Under the pieces are notes generated by a model. It was not told where the DNA came from. It saw only the letters and a list, made by a program, of their open reading frames with translations, and ran no database searches. The position numbers and the translations under genes were made by a program. A stretch of DNA of 5,994 nt from Paludibacter sp. (GTDB lineage: Bacteria; Bacteroidota; Bacteroidia; Bacteroidales; Paludibacteraceae), in assembly GCA_018054805.1 (NCBI GenBank), contig JAGPIU010000037.1, positions 1 through 5,994 of the forward strand, given 5' to 3'. Shown here piece by piece: positions 1-5,844 of the stretch; the first letter of the stretch is position 1, and the number at the start of each line of letters is the position of its first letter.

Positions 1-289
1 TTTTCCCCTTTACAGAGAAGCCATACATAGCAGAGCCAAATCTGATATCAGATAAATAATTGGCCACATTCAAACCAATCATTCCGCTCGTGGCAGAAGT
101 AAGCAACGCAGGATTCTGAAATGCAAAATTCAGGTCATTATCTCTCACCGAAATATTAAACCCACCCAAAGCAGCCTGACGTGCGGAAACAGGTAAATCA
201 AGAAACTGATAAACTCCGTATCCTGCTTGTGGAAATAAATTCAACACAGACAGCCATAGCAAAAATGATATAAGTCCTTTTTTAAACAT
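1..289 (-). CDS. porQ: PorQ-like type IX secretion outer-membrane protein (N-terminal part, runs off the left edge)
   Basis: Reading the minus strand from the ATG at 289-287 gives 96 open codons to the window edge, so only the N-terminus is present. It starts with a signal peptide: basic MFKK, a hydrophobic stretch at about residues 5-20, then FPQAGYG. The mature start, with YQFLDLPVSARQAALGG at about 27-43 followed by an FQNPALL motif near 57-63, is what I recognise from PorQ, a relative of PorV/PorP beta-barrel proteins. In the known system PorQ anchors PorZ in the outer membrane, as part of the PorU-PorV-PorQ-PorZ complex that cleaves and attaches cargo at the cell surface. It is divergent from tonB and has its own promoter upstream (353-383). 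There is no Shine-Dalgarno before the ATG, as usual in this phylum. The family call rests on the N-terminal motif only; PorV or another PorV/PorQ-family barrel is the alternative. Confidence 0.75.
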   Translation of the reverse strand, partial: MFKKGLISFLLWLSVLNLFPQAGYGVYQFLDLPVSARQAALGGFNISVRDNDLNFAFQNPALLTSATSGMIGLNVANYLSDIRFGSAMYGFSVKGK

Positions 290-352
290 CAGAACAGGTC
301 AATATTAATGATAGATAATACAACAAAAGCAGGCATTATCAAATTGGGAGTC

Positions 353-383
353 CAAAGATAGTGTGTTTTTACTAACTTCACAA
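353..383 (-). promoter_or_regulatory. Bacteroidetes-type promoter for porQ
   Basis: On the minus strand TATCTTTG (360-353) matches the Bacteroidetes -7 consensus TAnnTTTG exactly. A TTG (383-381) lies 20 nt upstream, which is the normal position of the -33 element. Transcription would start near 347, giving a leader of about 58 nt before the porQ ATG. The match and spacing are seen in the sequence; activity is inferred. Confidence 0.65.
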
Positions 384-395
384 CCAATTCTTATG

Positions 396-434
396 TTGCG
401 AAAAACACAATTAAAACGTCAGATTTGCGAAAAA
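396..434. repeat. 10-bp direct repeat in the porQ/tonB divergent intergenic region
   Basis: TTGCGAAAAA occurs at 396-405 and again at 425-434, 29 bp start to start, which is close to three helical turns. The pair sits just upstream of the porQ promoter and about 80-115 bp upstream of the tonB promoter region. It could be a pair of regulator half-sites on one DNA face. The surrounding DNA is very A/T-rich, so chance similarity is possible. Confidence 0.4.
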
Positions 435-476
435 TTATATTTTCAGCCAAAAAAAACTAAAGAAATCAACAGTTTA

Positions 477-488
477 TCCCGAAAGGGA
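477..488. other. Small GAAA-loop inverted repeat between the two divergent promoters
   Basis: TCCC-GAAA-GGGA forms a 4-bp stem with a GAAA loop. It is one of the few G/C clusters in an otherwise A/T-rich stretch. It lies upstream of both predicted transcription starts, so if functional it would be a DNA-level site rather than an RNA structure. With so short a stem, chance is a real alternative. Confidence 0.2.
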
Positions 489-511
489 AATAAAATTAAA
501 TTTTTTGCGTT

Positions 512-548
512 TTGACAAATGAACTTTGAAAAAATAATATTACATTTG
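512..548 (+). promoter_or_regulatory. Probable tonB promoter region with two overlapping -10/-7 candidates
   Basis: TACATTTG (541-548) matches the Bacteroidetes -7 consensus TAnnTTTG exactly and lies 35 bp before the tonB ATG. The usual -33 TTG about 20 bp upstream of it is missing: the nearest TTG triplets give gaps of 12 bp (526-528) and 26 bp (512-514). Overlapping this, a perfect TTGACA (512-517) lies 17 bp before TAATAT (535-540), an arrangement like a housekeeping sigma-70 promoter of other phyla. A start just downstream of either element would leave a short, A-rich leader without a Shine-Dalgarno sequence. Confidence 0.5.
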
Positions 549-583
549 CCCGTCAGAAAATATCAAAAAATTATATATAAATT

Positions 584-1267
584 ATGGACGTAAAGAAATC
601 ACCAAAAGCCACCCTCGAAGATAAAAAATTCCTCTTCGTATTGATGGGTCTTGTCATGGTTTTATCTCTGATTTACATTGCTTTCGAATGGACAGACAAG
701 GAAGTAACCGTATATGAAGTGATTGACCCGGATATGTTGGCGGAAGAAGAAATTGAGATTATCCAAACTGCACAGGAATTACCTCCTCCTCCTCCACCTC
801 CTGCACCTGAAATTGTAGAAGAATTGAATATTGTAGAAGATGATGTGGTGACAGAATCGGTTGAAATCAACACAGAAGATGACAAAGACAAAACTGTAAC
901 CATCAGTGCTCCTGTAACTTCAACCGGCCCTATTGTGGAAGAAGAAGATAACGTGGTATTCCAGGTGGTAGAAAAAATGCCTTCGTTCCCCGGTGGCGAC
1001 GCAGCATTGTTCAAATACCTCAGCGACAACGTAAAATACCCTGTAATTGCACAGGAAAACGGTGTTCAGGGTCGTGTTATCTGTCAGTTTGTGGTAAACC
1101 GCGACGGTTCTATCGTAGATGTGGAAGTTGTACGTAGTGTTGACCCAAGTCTCGACAAAGAAGCTATCCGCGTAATCAAATCGATGCCCAAATGGAGCCC
1201 CGGTCAACAACGTGGTAAACCGGTACGTGTAAAATACACGCTCCCAGTAAACTTCAGATTACAGTAA
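584..1267 (+). CDS. tonB: TonB energy-transducing protein
   Basis: This 227-residue inner-membrane protein should pass proton-motive-force energy from ExbB/ExbD to TonB-dependent outer-membrane transporters. The N-terminus is cytoplasmic and Lys-rich, with one membrane anchor at about 16-34. A periplasmic linker follows with seven consecutive prolines (67-73) and a strongly acidic stretch to about residue 123. The C-terminal TonB domain spans about 130-227: MPSFPGGDAAL, the YP pair at 152-153, GVQGRV, the V-N-R-D-G-S segment (171-176), the MPKWSPG motif at 201-207, and a final PVNF strand. The linker is acidic rather than the Lys-Pro/Glu-Pro repeats of proteobacterial TonB, which I regard as common in Bacteroidetes. 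No exbB or exbD is next to it. The gene stands alone between its own promoter region and a strong terminator, so it is probably monocistronic. The start is the first ATG of the frame, preceded by an A/T-rich leader with no Shine-Dalgarno. Confidence 0.93.
   Translation: MDVKKSPKATLEDKKFLFVLMGLVMVLSLIYIAFEWTDKEVTVYEVIDPDMLAEEEIEIIQTAQELPPPPPPPAPEIVEELNIVEDDVVTESVEINTEDDKDKTVTISAPVTSTGPIVEEEDNVVFQVVEKMPSFPGGDAALFKYLSDNVKYPVIAQENGVQGRVICQFVVNRDGSIVDVEVVRSVDPSLDKEAIRVIKSMPKWSPGQQRGKPVRVKYTLPVNFRLQ
782..808 (+). repeat. CCT-rich codon run encoding seven consecutive prolines in TonB
   Basis: The codons are four CCT, one CCA, two CCT, then GCA and CCT, giving a PPPPPPPAP tract in the periplasmic linker of TonB. 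Near-identical trinucleotides make it a small microsatellite that could gain or lose units in frame. Polyproline runs are known to stall ribosomes unless elongation factor P is present. Confidence 0.7.
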
Positions 1268-1323
1268 CATTATAGTTCATAACCGGTTGCCCCAACGGTC
1301 AATCGCAAAACAGAAATAAAAGT

Positions 1324-1356
1324 AACCGTTTGGATTCGCTCCAAACGGTTTTTTTT
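1324..1356 (+). terminator. Intrinsic terminator after tonB
   Basis: AACCGTTTGGA (1324-1334) pairs perfectly with TCCAAACGGTT (1340-1350) around a 5-nt loop TTCGC. The stem is 11 bp and runs straight into eight T residues (1349-1356). This is a textbook Rho-independent terminator, 57 nt after the tonB stop codon. It separates tonB from hflX, so the hflX operon probably has its own promoter in the 42 nt left, or relies on partial read-through. I find no exact TAnnTTTG element in that gap. Confidence 0.9.
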
Positions 1357-1398
1357 AATCAATACACTTACTAAACCTTTATTCAATTATCAAACAAT

Positions 1399-2613
1399 AT
1401 GAAAACCGAAATATACGAAGAAAAAGCTGTATTAGTGGGACTTATCACCCAAACACAGACCGAAGACAAAGCCCGTGAGTATCTCGACGAGCTGGCCTTC
1501 CTCGCCGACACCGCCGGAGCAAAACCGGATAAACTCTTTTTTCAGAGAGTAGATTATCCCAATCCGAAAACATTTGTCGGACCCGGGAAACTACAGGAAA
1601 TAAAAGAATATGTCGACGAAAATGAAATAGGACTCGTGATATTCGATGACGAGCTTTCGCCCAAACAGTTACGCAACATCGAAGCTGAACTGAAAGTACT
1701 GGTGCTCGACCGTACAAATCTTATTCTCGACATTTTTGCCAAAAGAGCGCAAACTGCCAATGCCAAAACGCAGGTAGAACTTGCTCAATTGCAATATATG
1801 CTTCCACGCCTTACCCGCCTGTGGACGCACCTCGAACGTCAGCGCGGGGGTATTGGTATGCGCGGACCCGGTGAAACACAAATTGAAACCGACCGCCGTA
1901 TTATTCTCACAAAAATATCGTTGCTGAAACAAAATCTGAAAGATATCGACAAACAAATGTCGACACAACGCAAGAATCGTGGGAAAATGGTGCGTGTGGC
2001 GCTGGTAGGTTATACCAATGTGGGAAAATCGACCATAATGAACATGCTCAGCAAATCGGATGTATTTGCCGAAAACAAGTTGTTTGCCACGCTCGACACT
2101 ACTGTGCGCAAAGTGATTATCGAAAATCTGCCTTTCCTGCTCTCCGACACTGTTGGTTTCATACGAAAACTGCCCACCAACCTGATCGAGTCGTTTAAAT
2201 CAACACTCGATGAAGTGCGCGAAGCCGACCTGCTGATTCATGTGGTGGATGTGTCACACCCCAACTTCCACGAACAGCTGGAAGTAGTAAATCAAACGCT
2301 TAAAGAAATTGATCCGCGCGAGAAACCGACCATTCTGGTATTTAATAAAATTGATGCATTTACCTACACGCCCAAGGAAGAAGATGACCTTACTCCTTCG
2401 ACACGTGAGAACATAAGTCTCGACGAACTTAAAAAGACATGGATGTCGAAACTTCACGATAACTGTATTTTTATTTCGGCGAAAGAAAAACAAAATGTAG
2501 AGCAACTGAGAGAGCTTATGTACGAAAAAATTAAAGCCATTCATGTAGAGCGCTATCCGTACAACGATTTCCTGTTTCAACGCTACGACGAACAGGAACT
2601 TTCTGAAGAATAA
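1399..2613 (+). CDS. hflX: HflX-type ribosome-associated GTPase
   Basis: This 404-residue protein has the full HflX architecture. The N-terminal domain (about 1-195) includes the conserved FVGPGKLQEI (59-68), the FDDELSP segment (82-88), an LDRT motif (103-106), and the RGPGETQIETDRR block (155-167) that leads into a coiled helix. The GTPase domain follows: P-loop GYTNVGKST (204-212), LDTT (232-235), DTVGFIRKLP (250-259), NKID (316-319) and SAK (360-362). All nucleotide-binding motifs are intact. HflX binds 50S/70S ribosomes and splits stalled ribosomes under stress such as heat. The length is close to the roughly 426 residues of the E. coli protein. The segment between NKID and SAK (320-359) is long and charged. 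The gene opens a three-gene co-directional run, with the DUF4954-like gene starting 31 nt after its stop. The ATG has no Shine-Dalgarno; the conserved N-terminal sequence supports this start. Confidence 0.95.
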   Translation: MKTEIYEEKAVLVGLITQTQTEDKAREYLDELAFLADTAGAKPDKLFFQRVDYPNPKTFVGPGKLQEIKEYVDENEIGLVIFDDELSPKQLRNIEAELKVLVLDRTNLILDIFAKRAQTANAKTQVELAQLQYMLPRLTRLWTHLERQRGGIGMRGPGETQIETDRRIILTKISLLKQNLKDIDKQMSTQRKNRGKMVRVALVGYTNVGKSTIMNMLSKSDVFAENKLFATLDTTVRKVIIENLPFLLSDTVGFIRKLPTNLIESFKSTLDEVREADLLIHVVDVSHPNFHEQLEVVNQTLKEIDPREKPTILVFNKIDAFTYTPKEEDDLTPSTRENISLDELKKTWMSKLHDNCIFISAKEKQNVEQLRELMYEKIKAIHVERYPYNDFLFQRYDEQELSEE

Positions 2614-2632
2614 GAAACTGACTGAAACTGAC
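2614..2632 (+). repeat. Short tandem repeat right after the hflX stop
   Basis: GAAACTGACT (2614-2623) is followed directly by GAAACTGAC (2624-2632), a 10-bp unit repeated 1.9 times. It starts on the base after the hflX TAA and fills most of the 31-nt gap before the next gene. It has no hairpin potential that I can see, so it does not look like a terminator. It may be a slippage product or a spacer. Confidence 0.5.
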
Positions 2633-2644
2633 AAATAGAATAAT

Positions 2645-4636
2645 ATGACAAATTACCGTTCACTCACCGAAAAAGAAATTGCCACGCTGACAGTTTATGG
2701 TTGCTCAGCAGAATCGTGGCAAAACGTATTTGTGGCCGAAGATTTTTCTCCTGCCTTTGTTTCGAATGTGCATTTCTCGGGTAATGTACATCTGGGTACT
2801 TTTTCAAAAACTTTCGAATTGCCCGGAGGGCTGAAAAAACATGCCGGGTTGAACAACTGCATACTGCACAACTGCATTATCGGCAACGATGTGTATATTG
2901 ATAAAATCGACAACTACATTGCCAATTACAGCATTGGCAACGGCAGCTATATCGAAAATGTAAATCTTATTCTGGTGGACGGAGTTTCATCTTTTGGAAA
3001 TGGCGTAAAAGTGCCTGTGATGAACGAAGGTGGCGGACGCGAAATTCCTATTTTCGATTTTCTTTCAGCGCCACTGGCCTATATTCTCACCCTGTATCGT
3101 CACCGCCCCGAACTGATACAAAACCTTCAGAAACGCATTGATAATTATGCAACAGCACAACAATCGTCCACAGGGAGTATAGGTGCAAATGTGAGAATTG
3201 TGAATTGTGGAAGCATAAAAAATGTACGAATTGGCGACTACGCACTGATTGAAGGTGCTTCACTACTCGAAAACGGTTCGGTAAACAGTAATGCTGAAGC
3301 TCCGGTGGTGATAGGCTCGGGCGTAAAATGTAAAGACTTTATTCTGAGTTCCGGTGTCTCGGTAACCGACTCAACTCTTATTTCGAAATGTTTTATTGGT
3401 CAGGGCTGTATCATGGCAAAACATTACTCGGCGCTCGACTCGCTATTTTTCTCAAACTGCCAGGGCATGCATGGCGAGGCTACAGCTATTTTTGCCGGCC
3501 CTTATACCGTGTCGCATCACAAATCGACCCTACTGATTGCAGGTATGTTCTCGTTCCTCAATGCGGGCAGCGGATCGAATCAGAGCAATCACATGTACAA
3601 GCTTGGACCGATTCATCAGGGAATATGTGAGCGTGGATCAAAAACTACCAGCGATTCATACTTGTTGTGGCCGGCTAAAATCGGCGCATTTACGCTGGTT
3701 ATGGGACGTCATTACAAGCACTCCGACACTTCCGACCTGCCTTTCTCTTATCTCATTGAGAATGCAACCGAAAGTTATCTTGTACCAGGAGTAAATCTGC
3801 GAAGCGTGGGGACCATTCGCGATGCGCAAAAATGGCCTAAACGCGACAATCGCAAGGACAGTCAGAAGCTCGACCCGATTAATTTCAATCTGCTGAGCCC
3901 CTACACCATTCAGAAAATGATTCGTGGAGTAGAAGTACTTAAAAACCTGCAGAAGATTTCAGGCGAAACAACCGAAGTATATAATCTCCAGAATTGTCAC
4001 ATAAGAAACTCATCAGTTCGAAACGGTATTGAATTATACAATATTGCCATTAATAAATTTCTGGGTAACTCGCTCATTAGTCGTTTGCGCGAAAAAGAAT
4101 TCAAAAACATCGATGAAGTGCGTGCACAACTAAAGCCGCAAACTCACAAAGGAAGTGGCGAATGGGTTGACCTCTCAGGACTTATTGCACCAAAAAATGC
4201 ATGCGAGGAGCTGCTTAACAGTATCGAACAAAACACACTAACGCTGGACGAAATACAGAAAAGTTTCAACGATATCCACAAAGAGTATTACAACTACGAA
4301 TGGACATGGGCCAAAGAAAAACTGGAAGAGCGTTGGGGTAAAAGCATCGACGAAGTGACTTACGAAGACATTATTTCGATGGTGGAAATATGGAAAGAAT
4401 CGGTTGTAAAACTCGACAAACTGATTTACGACGATGCTAAAAAAGAGTTTAATCTGAACTCCAAAACAGGTTTTGGTGTTGATGGAGATGAAGCCCGCAA
4501 AGATCAGGATTTTGAATCGGTTCGCGGTAGTTTCGAAAACAATCCGTTTGTACTCGAGGTTTTGAACCATATCAAGAAAAAAACCGACCTGGGCAATGAA
4601 CTGATTAACAGACTCAAAAAACCATTAACCATTTAA
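2645..4636 (+). CDS. DUF4954-like large left-handed beta-helix protein of unknown function
   Basis: This 663-residue protein has no signal peptide or membrane segment and is probably cytoplasmic. I recognise it as the DUF4954 family, found mainly in Bacteroidetes. The N-terminal part (about 39-125) and a second block (about 174-290) show the I/V-G-x-x-x-I/V periodicity of hexapeptide left-handed beta-helices, as in sugar-nucleotidyl and acyl transferases. They are separated by a helical segment (about 137-170) with a LYRHRPE motif. Residues 291-372 are dense in His, Ser, Gly and Asn (HHKST, NAGSGSNQSNHMYK, GPIHQG, MGRHYKHSDTSDLP), which suggests a catalytic or ligand site. VPGVNLRSVGTIRDAQKWPKRD (380-401) follows, the last part strongly basic. 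The C-terminus (about 518-663) is mostly helical and contains FNLNSKTGFGVDGDE near 602-616; it may be the separate domain often seen at the end of this family. The gene sits 31 nt after hflX and 24 nt before the alcohol dehydrogenase, so co-transcription is likely. A sugar- or nucleotide-linked transferase is possible, but the function is unknown. Confidence 0.85.
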   Translation: MTNYRSLTEKEIATLTVYGCSAESWQNVFVAEDFSPAFVSNVHFSGNVHLGTFSKTFELPGGLKKHAGLNNCILHNCIIGNDVYIDKIDNYIANYSIGNGSYIENVNLILVDGVSSFGNGVKVPVMNEGGGREIPIFDFLSAPLAYILTLYRHRPELIQNLQKRIDNYATAQQSSTGSIGANVRIVNCGSIKNVRIGDYALIEGASLLENGSVNSNAEAPVVIGSGVKCKDFILSSGVSVTDSTLISKCFIGQGCIMAKHYSALDSLFFSNCQGMHGEATAIFAGPYTVSHHKSTLLIAGMFSFLNAGSGSNQSNHMYKLGPIHQGICERGSKTTSDSYLLWPAKIGAFTLVMGRHYKHSDTSDLPFSYLIENATESYLVPGVNLRSVGTIRDAQKWPKRDNRKDSQKLDPINFNLLSPYTIQKMIRGVEVLKNLQKISGETTEVYNLQNCHIRNSSVRNGIELYNIAINKFLGNSLISRLREKEFKNIDEVRAQLKPQTHKGSGEWVDLSGLIAPKNACEELLNSIEQNTLTLDEIQKSFNDIHKEYYNYEWTWAKEKLEERWGKSIDEVTYEDIISMVEIWKESVVKLDKLIYDDAKKEFNLNSKTGFGVDGDEARKDQDFESVRGSFENNPFVLEVLNHIKKKTDLGNELINRLKKPLTI

Positions 4637-4660
4637 TCACTTATTTAAAACTAACTCAAT

Positions 4661-5827
4661 ATGAACAACTTTAATTTTTACAGTCCAACATATTTTGTAT
4701 TCGGAAAAGAACGTGAAAACGAAACGGGCAAATATGTAAGTCGTTTTGGAGGAAAAAAAGTACTGATACATTACGGAAGTGGCTCTGTGGTTCGCAGCGG
4801 ACTACTCGACCGTGTAAAAAAATCACTTCAGGAAGCATCTATCTCGTTTTGCGAGCTCGGTGGTGTGGTGCCAAACCCACGCAGCGGACTTGTGTACAAA
4901 GGCGTGGAAATTTGTAAAAGCGAAAAAGTTGATTTTATACTTGCAGTGGGCGGTGGCAGCGTGATCGACTCGGCAAAAGCCATTGCACTTGGCGCTGTGT
5001 ATGAAGGCGATTTTTGGGACTTCTACAATGGGAAACGTGTGGAAAAAGCCCTTCCGGTAGCAACTATACTCACACTTACTGCAGCGGGTAGCGAAGGCTC
5101 AACCGGCTCGGTTATCACGCACGAAAACGGCATGCTCAAACGTGCAGCCAACAGCGATCTGCTACGTCCTGTCTTCTCCATTCTGAATCCTGAACTCACA
5201 TGCTCGCTTCCGGCATACCAAACAGCCTGTGGCGCCACCGACATGATGGCTCACGTGATGGAGCGTTATTTTACTAACACCAAAAATGTGGAAATTACCG
5301 ACCGTTTGTGCGAGGGAATTTTGCTTACCGTGATAAACGAAACCCCAAAAGTATTAGCCGACCCTAACAACTACGATGCACGTGCAAACCTGATGTGGGC
5401 CGGCATGGTAGCACATAATGATATTTGTGGTGTAGGTCGCGAACAGGACTGGTCGAGCCATAACCTGGAACACGAACTTTCGGGACTTTACGATGTGGCA
5501 CATGGTGCTGGCCTGGCTGTTATGTTTCCTGCATGGATGAAATATGTAATGAACAACGATGTAAACCGCTTTGCACAGTTTGCAGTGCGCGTTTGGGGTT
5601 GCGAAATGGACTTCCGGAATCCTGAAAACACAGCCCGCAAAGGCATAGAGAAATATGAGCAATTTATGACTTCTATTGGAATGCCGATACGCTTTTCGCA
5701 ACTTGGCGCAAAAGCCGAAGACATTCCTACACTTATAAAAACACTGGCATTGGGCAGCAACACAATGGGAAGTTTCGTAAAACTGACCGAAGACGACTGC
5801 CGGAAAATATACGAACTGGCAGTATAA
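4661..5827 (+). CDS. Iron-containing alcohol dehydrogenase, YqhD/butanol dehydrogenase type (probably NADPH-dependent)
   Basis: The protein has 388 residues, nearly the same length as E. coli YqhD (387). The N-terminal nucleotide-binding domain has HYGSGSVVRSG (37-47), which corresponds to the NADPH-phosphate loop of YqhD, and GGGSVIDSAKAIA (97-109). The all-helical metal domain keeps four candidate metal ligands, D194, H198 (in GATDMMAH), H267 (in SSHNLEHE) and H281 (in DVAHGAG). These fall at the same numbers as the YqhD ligands as I remember them, so the enzyme should be active. Such enzymes reduce a broad range of aldehydes to alcohols with NADPH in the cytoplasm, in fermentation (butanol formation) or aldehyde detoxification. 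The substrate here cannot be read from sequence. The 24-nt gap after the DUF4954-like gene, with no terminator, suggests it is the third gene of the hflX operon. The ATG has no Shine-Dalgarno; the conserved start (FNFYSPTYFVFG) supports it. Confidence 0.93.
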   Translation: MNNFNFYSPTYFVFGKERENETGKYVSRFGGKKVLIHYGSGSVVRSGLLDRVKKSLQEASISFCELGGVVPNPRSGLVYKGVEICKSEKVDFILAVGGGSVIDSAKAIALGAVYEGDFWDFYNGKRVEKALPVATILTLTAAGSEGSTGSVITHENGMLKRAANSDLLRPVFSILNPELTCSLPAYQTACGATDMMAHVMERYFTNTKNVEITDRLCEGILLTVINETPKVLADPNNYDARANLMWAGMVAHNDICGVGREQDWSSHNLEHELSGLYDVAHGAGLAVMFPAWMKYVMNNDVNRFAQFAVRVWGCEMDFRNPENTARKGIEKYEQFMTSIGMPIRFSQLGAKAEDIPTLIKTLALGSNTMGSFVKLTEDDCRKIYELAV

Positions 5828-5844
5828 TTCGGAATTACAATTTT

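Noticed and set aside
673..1029. A minus-strand 118-codon open frame with a poly-glycine run opposite tonB
   Set aside because: The poly-Gly is the complement of the CCT-rich proline codons of tonB. The protein is low-complexity Ser/Thr-rich sequence and resembles no family, while tonB on the other strand is certain.
1282..1299. A possible second hairpin (ACCGGTTG / CAACGGT) between tonB and its terminator
   Set aside because: The stem is only four plus three pairs with a bulge and a 3-nt loop, and no T-tract follows; the strong terminator is the one at 1324-1356.
2254..2634. A minus-strand 126-codon open frame opposite the 3' end of hflX
   Set aside because: The product is Phe/Val/Arg-rich with no recognisable motif and lies opposite the G4-G5 region of an intact hflX; it is a shadow frame.
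3388..3794. Two overlapping plus-strand open frames inside the DUF4954-like gene
   Set aside because: They lie in an alternative frame across the most conserved block of the DUF4954-like protein, show no family resemblance, and have no start signal or promoter.
5354..5763. Minus-strand open frames opposite the dehydrogenase metal-binding region
   Set aside because: They are opposite the segment with the His metal ligands, have Cys/His-rich unlikely composition, and have no homology that I recognise.
5828..5844. AATTcggAATT in the gap before the YhcG-type gene as a terminator or attachment site
   Set aside because: The inverted repeat is 4 bp of pure A/T with a 3-nt spacer, has no T-run fitting a terminator, and no second copy in the window to suggest an attachment site.
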